This document shows positions 11,203 through 21,875 of a stretch of DNA of 64,000 nucleotides, one piece after another (position 1 is the first letter of the stretch; each line of letters opens with the position of its first letter). The notes under the pieces were generated by a model. The model made no database searches. It was not told the DNA's origin and saw only the letters and a list, made by a program, of their open reading frames with translations. The stretch is from NCBI GenBank assembly GCA_941918925.1, contig OW799233.1, positions 109,861,833 to 109,925,832 of the forward strand. Reading direction: 5' to 3'. The stretch is from Phyto melanocephala (lineage: Eukaryota; Arthropoda; Insecta; Diptera; Rhinophoridae). The translations under genes and the position numbers were made by a program.

Positions 11203-11513
11203 TTTACCCAAATTCTTGAAAAAGTTTAAAATGTTATAAGTTATATTTTCAAATTCTCATTAACAAAATGAGAATTCAAAAATAAAACAAAAAACTATAA
11301 AAAACTTCTTCAAAAACCCAACCAACAATTTTTCAATTTTAATTTATTTTATTTTTCTAATCCCCTCTGCATTTGGCTAACCGTTGGTTAACACTAAATG
11401 CCTAGAGGGACAACCGAAAAATAAAATCTTCTTTTATTATATATTTACTAAATTATTCGGGATATGCTCCCTTAATTTTTCAATAATATTTATTTGGTTG
11501 TTGGGTTTAAGCT

Positions 11514-11560
11514 GGTTTATATGCATTTCACTGGTGCTTATGCCAGATCATCAGTAAACC
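11514..11560 (-). ncRNA. Hammerhead ribozyme (type I), copy 2
   Basis: Identical to copy 1 and exactly 358 bases from it. A minus-strand transcript crossing both would be predicted to release a 358-nucleotide unit if the ribozymes are active. Activity is inference: as in the other copies the first stem II pair is T-T, not the usual G-C. Confidence 0.75.
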
Positions 11561-11573
11561 TTTACCCAAATTC

Positions 11574-11609
11574 TGGCATAAGCACCAGTGAAATGCATAT
11601 AAACCAGCT
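11574..11609 (+). ncRNA. Hammerhead ribozyme remnant, 3' part only
   Basis: Begins inside stem II (TGGCATAAGCACCAG) and keeps GAAATGCATA and TAAACC. It lacks the CTGATGA core and the 5' strand of stem I, so it cannot cleave. It marks the inner end of the plus-strand unit. Confidence 0.65.
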
Positions 11610-11916
11610 TAAACCCAACAACCAAATAAATATTATTGAAAAATTAAGGGAGCATATCCCGAATAATTTAGTAAATATATAATAAAAGAAGATTTTATTT
11701 TTCGGTTGTCCCTCTAGGCATTTAGTGTTAACCAACGGTTAGCCAAATGCAGAGGGGATTAGAAAAATAAAATAAATTAAAATTGAAAAATTGTTGGTTG
11801 GGTTTTTGAAGAAGTTTTTTATAGTTTTTTGTTTTATTTTTGAATTCTCATTTTGTTAATGAGAATTTGAAAATATAACTTATAACATTTTAAACTTTTT
11901 CAAGAATTTGGGTAAA

Positions 11917-11963
11917 GGTTTACTGATGATCTGGCATAAGCACCAGTGAAATGCATATAAACC
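11917..11963 (+). ncRNA. Hammerhead ribozyme (type I), copy 3
   Basis: Read in order: GGTTTA (stem I, 11917-11922), CTGATGA (11923-11929), T, CTGG-CATAAGCA-CCAG (stem II and loop, 11931-11946), T, GAAA (11948-11951), TGCAT (stem III with the preceding A), A at 11957 as the cleavage base, then TAAACC (11958-11963), which pairs fully with GGTTTA. All invariant core bases are present. Stem III is three pairs with no loop, so it can form only between two molecules, a known property of Penelope/retrozyme hammerheads. The U-U at the base of stem II is atypical and may weaken it. Confidence 0.75.
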
Positions 11964-12712
11964 AGCTTAAACCCAACAACCAAATAAATATTATTGAAAA
12001 ATTAAGGGAGCATATCCCGAATAATTTAGTAAAAAAAAAAATTTTTTTTAAAAAATAATTAAAATATGTGAGTATGTATGTTAAAAAAATAAAATAAAAA
12101 ATTTAAAAAAAAAATTAAAAAAAAAATTTTAAAAAAAATTTAAAAAAATAATTAAAATATATATAATAAATATAAAACAAAAAAAAAAAGTTTAAAAATA
12201 AAAAAAAAAATTATAAAAATATAAATAATATATTAAATAAAAAAAAAATGAAATAAAAAAAAAAATTAAAAAAATAATATAAAAAAAAATAAAAAAAAAT
12301 TTTTTTGGCTCAGCTGGGATTCGATGCCAAGTTTTCTCTAACCAGTATACACGTTTGTATGTATGTATGTTGTTGTTGTAATGTTGTTTTTGTGAAAAAA
12401 AAATCGAGGTGGTCGTGGGTTTTTGCTCATATCTCAGTTGTTTATGTACCGATGATTTTCAATACCGATCTACTCCCGCATATTTCTAATATTTTAATAC
12501 CTCACCCGGGTCCAAGCGATGTCGGGAGGCTTCAAAAAGTTGATTTCAACATACACACGGACAGACTGACAGAGCTTAATCGACTCCCCTATTCATAAGC
12601 TTTCAGAAAATATATACTTTATGGGGTCGGAAATGAAAATTGTAGAAATTTCACACGGAATGACAAACCTATATATACCTTTTTTCACTGTGTGAAGGGT
12701 GTAAAAATTGTG

Positions 12713-14829
12713 TCTTTAGCTTTCGGAAAAAGTGACCGGTTTTGTCTGAAACCTACAAATAGCCCAAGAGGTATATCGTATAATTAACTAATAAGAAATA
12801 TGTCAATAAATTATCCGTGAGCTCTGGTGATTTTCTAAAAGTTTGGTATCACGTACGCTTATTGGCAACATATGTGGTTTTAAAAAGTATCATTTAATCT
12901 ATTTTGCAGATCATACTCTTTCTCAAAATATTTACTTTGTTTAGTCTCACAAATTAATGTTGTGGAAATTGCAAACGAAATGAAAAAGCTGTTCATACAC
13001 ATGGCAGCACAGGTGCTTTAAATTTGGATTTATTTTTTCAAAACATGCGCATTCAAACGTTAACATACAGGACAAATGAAAACTGCCCACGAAATAAAAC
13101 TCATGTTGTTTTGGTATTGTTTTGGATTGCGATAACATTTATGGTTGATAGTTTAAAAACTTTTTCATCATTATTTAAAACTGTATTGATAAAGCAAAAA
13201 CTCACTTATATTTTTTTTAAAGCAATTTTAGATATGAAAATACAGAACTTAGAATACTGAACAGAAATAAAATTCAGCACATTTAAATGATTTTTCTTGA
13301 CGAATAATTAATACAGAACAAGAGTCTCAAAAATAGTGCTGTTCTGTATAATACAGAATGGATGGACACTACATTTAAGTACCCCTTATAAAGCGGTTTA
13401 AATTTTTGTGAATTTGATCGTTAACTTTTGCTGAAGATTACAAAAACAAATATGTGTTAAAAAAGTAATATCTCTTAATGTAAAGTATTTTAAATAGAAA
13501 AAAAACAGCTTTTACGAATAAAACAGCCAAATTTTTCTTATCTTGACGGTTTTTTTTATCTCGGTGGTTTAATATGAAGTCTACAGACATACTTTTATAT
13601 GTATATATTTTAAAATATATTTTAGATATACTTGTGTGTGTGTGAGCTGTCTATGATGAGAAGATTGACGTTGATGATGTAGTTTATAGGAGACGTTCAT
13701 TCCAGACGTTTTATATGAAGTTGTTTATGTTAACACAAAAAATACACATAAAAAAATAATCCCCTCTACTGAAAGGAACATTTTCTAAAAACAACAAATT
13801 TTAATCCACAGGCTGGAATCAAACATAAAATTAATTTTTGATTTATATGAGTATCAGTCATTCAATTGGAAGTCGTTATATATAAAAAAATAATTGAATT
13901 AACTTTGTTGGTTAACACTTAAACCTAAAGTCTTGTAAGTTCTTTCAAAGACTGTCGGTTTTAACAACTATAAATTCATAAACGTCTACATTTCGCAGCA
14001 TAAACATAAACCCTTTGTCTCCCTTGACAAACATTGTCCTTTCCATTTTTACTTTCGTCCGATTGTTCTATAATTGATTCAGTTACTTGGCATCTTATTT
14101 ATTTTCTATGAAAATCAAAGGATTTCAACAAAAAAAAAAAAAAAAAAAAAAAAAATCGAGTTTATCTTTTTGTAGTGTCCTATCAAATCAAATCTTATTA
14201 TCTTTGTTTAAATTTCAATTTATATTCCTTTTACGAGTGAAAGACTTTCAATCATTTTATACGTAAATTTAATAAAAGTGTATTCTCTTTAAGTGAACTT
14301 GATTAATCTTTAGTATAAGAGATGATACCATAATTAGACAAGCACACTGTTAGGGATTAATTTTTATTTGCATGTAAATGTCACTTTAATCATTGAAAAT
14401 ATATTGATTCTTTCTTTGTATGCCAGTAAAAAAAGACGGCTTTTTCCGAAGCACTCATATGAAATTTTAACATTAAAGCACGTTTATATTCGCGTGGAAA
14501 AAAGCTTTACTTTAATGCAAAAATAAATATATAAATAAATAACAAAAAAAATGTTCAAACTAATCACAAATTCCCATACTATTAAGCAGGTTTTGTAAGC
14601 AAGAAGCTTAGAAACAGTCTCTGCGTTCTGCATAATAACAAACCATGCCCTAACTAACAAGCTGCTAACTTTTTTATGGTTAAATTTTCAATTACAGTTC
14701 CAGCCGTGATAGACAACATTAAAATTGCAATCACCTCAAGTAAATACTTAATTCACAACATTCATTGACAATTTTCTCTTTATTGTCATTCCGTTTCGTT
14801 TAATACTCATATTTTTTTCGAATCCTTAT
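12713..14829. other. AT-rich DNA, poly-A run at 14130-14155
   Basis: No coding frame with a recognised motif (13024-13260 plus and 12947-13138 minus look random). A run of about 26 A residues ends at 14155. No source element was identified for it. Confidence 0.5.
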
Positions 14830-14834
14830 AGAAA

Positions 14835-15060
14835 GTTGATTTAAATATATCCATCTGTCTGTCCGTGAAAGCGTTAAAATTAATATTGAGAAGCTCCCAT
14901 AAACCCCACGACCTTGCCTGTTGTTTAAATTTTTTAGAAATACTTCCGAATATAGTGGTATTGCAAATCAGCAATTTTTACACGTTAGCGTATGAGAAAT
15001 GAGCTAAAGAACTATGCATGCCTCTGTTTTTTATTGAGATTACAACAACTTAATTCTATT
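14835..15060 (+). mobile_element. Diverged DINE core fragment
   Basis: CCATCTGTCTGTCCGTGAAAGCG and the following segment (GAGAAGCTCCCATAAACC, TATGAGAAATGAGCTAAAG) align loosely with the DINE-A core in the order CTGTCCGT, GAAGCCCC, GAGATATGAGCAAAA. The 5' hairpin is absent. Confidence 0.45.
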
Positions 15061-15071
15061 AAACACAAATA

Positions 15072-15335
15072 ATTGAGCTATATTCGGCCATGCCCAATCT
15101 TATATGCCCTTCACAACATGTAGTCATGCAATAACAATTGTTTGTATCACCATTCATCTCATTAATATAAAGTACGTACATACATATATAAAAATTATTA
15201 AAACTAAAGACAACAAGAGTGCTATATTCGGCCGTGCCGAAATTTTTATACCCTTCACAACGTGTGGTCATGCAATAACCATTGTTTTGTATCACCATTC
15301 ATCTCAGTAATATGAAATACTTACGTATTTTGTTT
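15072..15335 (-). mobile_element. Two tandem DINE-A 3' ends
   Basis: CTATATTCGGCCATGCCCAA (15079) and CTATATTCGGCCGTGCCGAA (15222) are each followed by TATACCCTTCACAAC-type sequence and CATGCAATAAC...GTATCACCATTCATCTC, about 143 bases apart in the same orientation. Each is only the 3' 110-120 bases of DINE-A. Head-to-tail partial copies are a known habit of DINE elements. Confidence 0.7.
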
Positions 15336-15359
15336 TTGTTACAATAACAAATTACAGGC

Positions 15360-16277
15360 AAAACGTCCACTCAAAGTAAGCGTTCGCGTTCTATAAGCAG
15401 CACATAAATCTCTTCTTATTGGAAAGGCTGAAAAACCGCACTCATTTCGAAACAAAGTTTTTAGGTGAAAACTTTTTTAGAATCGAATAACTTGCCAATG
15501 AAGGCTTTGTTAATTCTTGATAACGCTCCAAGTCACCCTCCTCAGGAAAAGCTTGTTAAATTGACAGACGATGGAAAAATATGAACAATTTATATGCCTC
15601 CAAACGTGACACCTCTTATCCAACCAATAGATCAAAATGCTATTCGTTTAGTAAAATTACAATATAGGAATAATCTTCTAGCCAAAATGGTGTCGTCTGA
15701 AGCAGAAAATCCACGATTGCTTTGGCTTGGCATAATTTAAAGCAAAATACATTAGCAAAGTGCTGGAATAAAATATTGTATCCCGGTAATTTGGAGTTTG
15801 ACGAGGAAGATGAGATCACACTGGAACAGATTATGCAACAAGAAGAATTTGTGTACATGAGACGTGAAATAAGACTCTTGAGTTCAGTTTTTCCAAACGC
15901 AAGCTTTTTTAAACACTATTTTTAACATTTTTATCATTTTAACCTTTTTATGCTTTTCAACTAAGATATTTTTCATTATGAACGATTTAATAAACTGAAA
16001 TCAAACTGGGGCATAAATGTACAAATGTATATCCTTAACTTATTTCTGTATATCTTATGTTAATTTAAAAAAATAATAAAGTAAACATGTAGAAAACTTA
16101 TTTATTTTTTTAGTTTTGAAAATTTGATATTGCAAAACTAAATATTAATTAACATAATTTGATCTTTTATGTTAACTTAATAAAATTACTGAAAAATAAA
16201 TCTTTTCGATATAACGAATTATTCGATATAACGAATGGGCCTGACAATATATCATTCGTTAAACCGAGCTTTGACTG
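15360..16277 (+). mobile_element. pogo/Tigger-like DNA transposon, 5'-truncated
   Basis: The 3' terminal inverted repeat reads, as reverse complement, CAGTCAAAGCTCGGTTTAAC and ends at 16277 with TA after it. This resembles Tigger/pogo termini (CAGT, then a CTCGATTTAACG-like segment). A transposase remnant lies upstream. The 5' end is missing and the exact left boundary is uncertain. To the right the sequence continues directly into a DINE-B core that lacks its own 5' end, so the pogo element probably inserted into that DINE. Confidence 0.7.
15420..15925 (+). pseudogene. pogo/Tigger transposase, C-terminal DDE part (broken)
   Basis: In one frame from about 15505: LLILDNAPSHP (second catalytic Asp), then a stop, IYMPPNVTPLIQPIDQNAIR (third Asp in LIQPxDQ) and LQYRNNLLAKMVSSEAENP. 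LDNAPSHP and PPNVTPLIQPxD are diagnostic of the pogo/jerky/Tigger DDE domain. The frame then shifts, and the helix-rich C-terminus (LAKCWNKILYPG, DEITLEQIM) continues at 15722-15925. The N-terminal CENP-B-type DNA-binding half is absent. It is not functional. Confidence 0.8.
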
Positions 16278-16709
16278 TATTCTGAATCGGGGTTTGATTT
16301 GATGACGATCTAGCTATGTCCGTCCATCTGTCCGTCTGCTGAAAGCAGGATAGAGGTCGGGCCGAAAAAGCTAAGGGGATCAAATTTTGCCAGAATATTT
16401 TCTATACATAAGGTTTGTTTGGCATTGAAAATGTGCTTAATCGAAATTTTACGAAGCGAGTTATAGCCCGTAATGCAAGATTAAGTCAAAAAAAGCCATG
16501 TCCTCTCAACATCGAACAAAATGCAATTGTATCCAAACGCATTAACGTCGAGTCATGAAACTTCGAACATATATTCTCTGAGGAAAAAAATATTTTTCTC
16601 AGAAAATTTCTAAAATCCATGAATTAGGAAAAGAGTTATAGATCAAAACTTACAAAAATTTATACCGCGCAGTGTATTTTTCGTTATATTTAAAATTTAA
16701 AACGTAATA

Positions 16710-17263
16710 AAGGGTCCGCCAAATAACCTTTTTTTTTTTTTAATGCTATTAAACAAGTGTAACTTCGGCTGTATGGCACGTAGCGCCGTCTTGTGGAAAC
16801 CAAATGTTGCCAATATCCCCCTCTTCAATTTTTGTGAACGAAAATTCGTTTAACAAGGCCCGATAATAATCGCCATTGACTACGGCCACTCCTTGTTCGT
16901 TTTCGAAGAAAAATGGCCCAATTATGCCTCTGGACCAAACTCCGCACCAAACAGCGAGTTGTTTTGGGTGTATCGGCTTCACAATTTATGCGTGCGGGTT
17001 TTCTGTGCCCCAAATGCGACAATTTTGCTGGTTAACATACCCGCCAAGATCAAAATGAGCTTCATCTGAAAAGATGATTTTTTTTGGCAAAATCGGTCAA
17101 AGTAATGTCGCAATATTTCCCAGTGTTGTTCCAGGGTATACACAACCATATTCGTTCAGCGGAAGAATAAATCTAATTATCTGTCAAATCAGACATGAGC
17201 TAAGTGTTAACATTCACGAAATAAGCACTAGTTGAAAAAAAAAACGTTAGATGGCGGACCATT
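16710..17263 (-). mobile_element. mariner-like element with internal deletion, inserted in DINE-B
   Basis: The ends pair as AAGGGTCCGCCAAATAAC (left) and AAATGGTCCGCCATCTAAC (right, reverse complement), with TA outside. About 555 bases long. The undisturbed DINE-B sequence at 59880-59915 shows the site before insertion. The left end carries a T run that lies inside the terminal repeat. Confidence 0.75.
16749..17060 (-). pseudogene. mariner (DD41D-group) transposase, middle part
   Basis: The frame at 16749-16982 (minus) reads AVWCGVWSRGIIGPFFFENE, then VNGDYYRALLNEF and WFPQDGATCHTAEVTL. This is the core catalytic domain, with the second Asp in QDGATCHT. It corresponds residue for residue to the better copy at 53444-54163. 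The N-terminal DNA-binding part and the C-terminus with the third Asp are missing, and the start of the domain continues in a shifted frame (16825-17022). Confidence 0.8.
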
Positions 17264-17701
17264 TATAACTGAAAAAATTATATGTATGATTCTGAAATTT
17301 TGCAACCATTGCTTTTTGGTCAAAGGCTTTGTACCAACTGAAAGTGACACGCCCATTTTTACGCCTACCTCCCATATAACGGTTTATGTTAAATTCTTAT
17401 AACTTCTCTATGGACAAAGTTTTTGGAAGAATAAAGGGCTGTATAATGAAATATCTAAGTTTTATTTATTAGCAGAAACTATATTGACACGCCTACTTTA
17501 ACGTCCACTTTTATTGAAAGGTAAATTTACGAATACATTTTACTTGCATATCGAAGTTTTTTAAAGAAAGTGATACACAAAGAGATTATTCCATAGCGAA
17601 TACTGTTTATAACAAAATAATAAATTTTGTACTATAAAAGTACACAGAATTGGTGGTGGGTATAAAAAATACGGCACAGATGAATATGGTCCTCTTACTT
17701 G

Positions 17702-18870
17702 TTTAAAATTTTAAAATTAAAACTAGTAAAAATTTTCCAAAACATACAAGTTGTAAAAAAATAAACAAGATTCTTTGAGAGCCGTAGAGCCAGTTGATAG
17801 CTCATCAGTTATAGAAAATATTTAATGAATTCTTTCAAAATAAATTAAATAAATACAAAATGTAAACAAAAATTTCCTCTTCATATTTTACCATGTGAGT
17901 GTATCTTTTAAACGGGCACATTAACATGTACCTTCACAGATGTGGCACGACTCAACAATAACATACTTATCAAAAAATGTTTGCCAAATTTTAAAAATAT
18001 TTTTACTCTAAGCAACTTTTTCCCTACATAACAATTCATAACTAACTCCACGTAATACAAAATTACATATGTATGCATAAATATTAAAAAAAAAAAATAT
18101 TTATCTATTTTAAACAAAGTTGTTTTTGGTGTCTTGAAAAATACTTACTTACATACACAAATATTTTATAGCGATATACCACTACATACCTACTACATAC
18201 TACTATATTAAATATTTAAATTAAATGTTATTTAAAGGCGAACAAAATACATGTTTCAACTTTTGTACACACATACATATTTCTAGCACAAGTATATTTG
18301 TTTGCTTCGCTGACATTGAAAACAAAAAGTTGTTGACACGTACGTACGTACATGTTAAATGTGTATTATGTTTGTATGTATTGTATGGCTGTGTTTTTAA
18401 TCTTTGTTTATCCTAAAGAATGCACATGTAAATAAGTCAAAGAAGTAAAATGTTCATATAAATCTTCGAAATAGACAGGCATTAGAGCAATACTCGTACA
18501 ACCTTATGGGTCGTAAAGGATTTAAAGATTTTTGTTTACAAAAAAAATTTAATGTTAAGCTGATTACGCACGTACACAGTACATTGCGTTTATGTCATAA
18601 GGATTTTCGTCACAAAAAATATAGAAGATCAATAAGATATTAAAAAAATACATCTTCCAAAAATATTTGTACGTATTTAAAAATTAAGTTTTTCTCTCAA
18701 GTTAAAAAAAAATTACTTTGCCATAACATTCTAATACAGCGTAGTTATATTTAAGCTCTCATTTGTCACTTGAACCATATTTAGAACTCATTGACATCTG
18801 CACGTACGAAAAGTTCATCTCACTTGTAAAGCATATTATACATTTTGTATTGTTTTGTTGACAAGCTCAT
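17702..18870. other. AT-rich DNA without recognised feature
   Basis: Small frames (17908-18117 minus, 18225-18416 plus) show no motif. ACATAC/CGTACGTAC short repeats occur at 18140-18360. Confidence 0.5.
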
Positions 18871-18871
18871 A

Positions 18872-20669
18872 CAGGATGGGCCAAAAGTCACCTAGAGGTT
18901 GGAAAATATTTAAAAAATTATTTCGTTTATATATCTTTATAGTTTTTCTTATTATAAAATACACAAAATATGTACAGCTTCTAAAAAAAGGTCTCGTTTA
19001 AGAGAATTTTTTATAACATTCTACAAATTTGTGGCTCGAGTTTCTGCAACTACGTTGGTCTTGAGTTCCAGGCCTGCCTCGGCTTTGTTCACACACCCAG
19101 AAAACTAATAATCAAATTCATCACCAATCGAATGGTTCAGTTGCTGCAATCGAAATATCATTTCATTTGTGATGAAAAAATTTAAAATGCAAGAATCGTG
19201 CTTTATTAGTGCTGACTACAGATTTATACTCCGAAACAAAATTGTGTTAATATAGCCGTAAAATTCTACTATCCCATCTAAACTATGCGATTGACAATAA
19301 CTGCGGTACTCACAACTGATACTGTTCTCTCTGTGTATACTCCTTTCTTCACATAACCCGTGTGCTGATAAAAATGGCTAAAGCGCTGGATAATCAGTTC
19401 AGCTTCGTCACTCATCTATATATATAAAAATCAATGTGTGTTTGTATGTTTGTATGTTTATATGTTTGTTTGTGCTTTATAGACGGTTAAACGGCTGGAA
19501 CGATTTCCTTGAAATTTTCACAGAATCTTCCTGTATGTCTGGAAGGAACTATAGGCTATGCTTTGGCTTGAAATTGTAAGTGGACGGGGTGCCACGCCCT
19601 ATTAAGAATAAGTATTAAATATTATATATCACGAAAGTTAATGCAGCTAGAGTCTTCAAATTAAGTACGGTAAATTTTGACATCTACACGAACATTTGGG
19701 TAAAAAATGGGCGGACTTGCAATAGTAGGTGTGGCCACATGAATTAAATACTAAAATTCGTATATTTGGAAAACGATATCGATTAGAGTAGTAAAATTTT
19801 GCAAAAGCAACTTTGATATTCAAATAAACATTAAAGCAAGAAATTGATGCATTATCAATAGTGGGCGTGGCACCTACCATATGAATTAAATACTAAAATT
19901 CATATATTTGGAAAACGATATCGATTAGAGTAGTAAAATTTTGCAAAAGCAACTTTGATATTCAAATAAACATTTATGGAAAAAATGGGTGCATTAACAA
20001 TAGTGGCCGTGGCACCTGCCATATGAATTAAATACTAAAATTTGGGGTGGCGAAGCACACCGGGTATTAGCTAGTTTATAAATAAAGTTAATTTAATTTA
20101 TCGCTAACTGTTGATTGAAACTTAACTGCAAAATTTAGACGTTAACGATGATCTACGGATTTTAGTTTTTGCACCAGTTGCGCCTTGTATGGAAAAAAAG
20201 TAATTCTTTTTTTTTAAATCCAACGTAGTAACGTCCGAGCAGAACGCCTTCTGGTGGAAGTTTCGTTAACAGTTTTTTCTACAAGTACAATGTTTAAACG
20301 TGATCTACCGATTCGAAGCTAATCTTTTACGGTGCCCTCCAAGTTGGTGGTGAATGTGTTCTAAGCAAGGAATCATTGCTTCATAGGGCGAATATGAGGA
20401 CAGGGTGGTTCCTATGATCTAAGCAAGGAATCATTGCATCAGAGAGCGAAATTCTGATGGTAAAAAGTCGACTATATGCTTCTTGCGTTAAAATAATTGA
20501 TCGCTAATTTAAGTAATAAAATTCTTTTATTCTGGTTCTTTGTTCAGTTTTATATCTCTTCGTTACTTATTATCTAGATGTTATTTATATAAATCCAAAA
20601 ATATATGGAACGAAAAAGTTATTTAAAAAAAAAGTTATTAAGCCTCATGGTGACTTTTGTCCCACCCTG
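18872..20669 (-). mobile_element. mariner-like element split by a Helitron
   Basis: The terminal repeats read CAGGATGGGCCAAAAGTCACC (left) and CAGGGTGGGACAAAAGTCACC (right, reverse complement), with TA at 18870-18871 and 20670-20671. Without the 660-bp Helitron the element is about 1140 bases. On the minus strand near 20250-20480 there are decayed segments such as ETSTRRRSAR and FFPYKAQLVQKLKSVDHR, typical of the helix-turn-helix linker of mariner transposases. A 3' half of a sister copy lies at 42500-42951. Confidence 0.8.
19415..20074 (+). mobile_element. Non-autonomous Helitron with full ends
   Basis: It begins TCTATATATATAAAAATCAA after an A, and ends CACACCGGGTATTAG-CTAG at 20071-20074 before a T, so the insertion is exactly between A and T. 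Both termini are textbook for insect Helitrons. It has no coding capacity. Inside, a 142-base unit (starting GAATTAAATACTAAAATTCG at 19741) is repeated in tandem at 19883 and partially at 20025. Confidence 0.9.
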
Positions 20670-20671
20670 TA

Positions 20672-21464
20672 CAAACAGATACTAACTATAACTTTATTTT
20701 GTTTATAAAAAACACAAATGTGTTTGACATATAAAATATTAATATTAATACTTGTACTCATGTCTGTATGTGAGATCTATGCTGTTTCTTTTTTTTTTTT
20801 TTTTCTTTCTTTATATAAATATTGATAGACATCAATATGTCATGGATTTCATAAATTGTATTGACATATTTTAAATAAGTTTTATTTTATTTAATTTGAA
20901 TTTAAAATAAAAATTTTCAGTGCAAAGTAGCTGTTCTCCAATGTATATGTATTTAAGTAGGTTTATATTAACTCACATAAAAAATATTTTCATAAAATTT
21001 TAAAAAAGTCTTAGTGAAGAAAAGGATAAAAGGATGAGACAGCTCAGAACTAATAAGTGCAGGAAAATTCTATTACATTTTTTACCACTCTTTAAGTAAT
21101 CAAAACTTATCAAAAATTCCAACATGTTAATGTTAATATAAAGTTTTCTTCTACCAGGTACGTACAACTAAAAGAATTTAGTGGTTTGTAAGAAACTTTA
21201 AATAAAAGTTTTTACTTTAATTTTAATTTAAATAAGGCCTACAATAGCTGTTATTTAATATTTTTTTTATATTAGTTTATATACATACAACTTAATAGAG
21301 TTGTATTTAAACAGTTCAATTTATGCAATTTAATTTTTTTTATGGTCAAACTTTTACTAAAACTAATATTTTTGTTTATTATAATTTCTTTTTATATATA
21401 AGATTTTAATATATTTTAAGAAAAAATTTAAATGTTAAATTTAAATTTCTGTGTTTTTAGTTTT
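20672..21464. other. AT-rich DNA without recognised feature
   Basis: Poly-T/pyrimidine run at 20789-20815. Otherwise no motif, frame or repeat match. Confidence 0.5.
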
Positions 21465-21700
21465 AACAAGAAAGAGTTCTATATTTAAATAGCTGTTCCG
21501 AATCTGATAATACTCTTCACTATTATTAATGTCCACATCGTAGCTTGGCCTAAATTTCAGATTTCATTTTTTACGCCAATTTCTTTATTGCTTCCATCTT
21601 TGATTTTGGATTATAGTTAAAAGTATTCTACTAGTCAAACCGTTTCATTTAATACCAATATTGATGTTATGTGTGACTGGTTTGTGATATTATACACTGC
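21465..21700 (-). mobile_element. DINE-C 3' part
   Basis: Starts AACAAGAAAGAGTTCTATATT, a decayed DINE terminus, followed by TTCCGAATCTGATAATACTC. The body (GCCTAAATTTCAGATTTCAT; TACGCCAATTTC) is shared with the copy at 34600-34700. The 5' part is absent. Confidence 0.55.
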
Positions 21701-21875
21701 TTCATTATTTCACAGTACATAGTTTGTGTTTTTTGTAGCCCTTATACTTGGTTCTAAAAGCTCTAAATGACTTTTCCAAATTAGTGGCTTGCAATTTCAA
21801 GTTATAGTAAAGGTATTATTTCATTAATTTCCGATAATTCCAAAGTGTTCTAAAAGCCATATGGGCTAATCCTGC

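Larger units (their letters stand above)
11126..12030. mobile_element. Inverted dimer of a 358-bp retrozyme/Penelope-type unit with hammerhead ends
   Basis: Two arms of about 420 bases are almost perfect reverse complements around a 28-base spacer (11546-11573). Within each arm the sequence repeats directly with a period of exactly 358: the ribozyme motif at 11514-11560 recurs at 11156-11202, and TGGCATAAGC at 11574 recurs at 11932. The minus-strand arm is therefore one monomer between two complete hammerhead motifs. The plus-strand arm starts halfway through one motif. Each monomer also holds two strong hairpins (AATTCTCATT/AATGAGAATT at 11252-11276, and CCTCTGCATTT/AAATGCCTAGAGG at 11364-11408). 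Tandem short units delimited by type I hammerheads are known from animal retrozymes and Penelope-like elements; assignment to either is inference. No protein is encoded. Confidence 0.75.
10880..12712 (-). mobile_element. DINE-A copy 3, carrying a nested hammerhead-bearing insertion
   Basis: The 3' terminal hairpin (TATTCAGCCGTGCCGAATC) lies at about 10903 and the 5' hairpin (TATACC...GGGTGTA) at about 12675-12704, so the element is read on the minus strand. The core CATAAAGTATATATTTTCTG is at about 12602-12625 (reverse complement). About 905 bases of unrelated sequence (11126-12030) interrupt its A/T-rich tract. The 97-codon frame at 12305-12598 is a shadow of the conserved body. Confidence 0.8.
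16278..17701 (+). mobile_element. DINE-B copy, 5' part lost, with nested mariner
   Basis: It starts within the core (TTTGATTTGATGACGATCTAG, GTCCGTCCATCTGTCCGTC) and continues with the long DINE-B body (AACGCATTAACGTCGAGTCATG; CACGCCCATTTTTACGCC). It ends with GGTGGTGGGTATAAAA, a decayed hairpin (ACGGCACAGATGAAT) and CCTCTTACTTG at 17701. A mariner at 16710-17263 interrupts the body. The CACGCCCAC and GTCCGTC blocks are shared with INE-1-type elements. Confidence 0.75.

Noticed and set aside
14130..14155. 26-base poly-A as a possible SINE or processed pseudogene tail
   Set aside because: No recognisable upstream coding or tRNA-like sequence and no target duplication were found.
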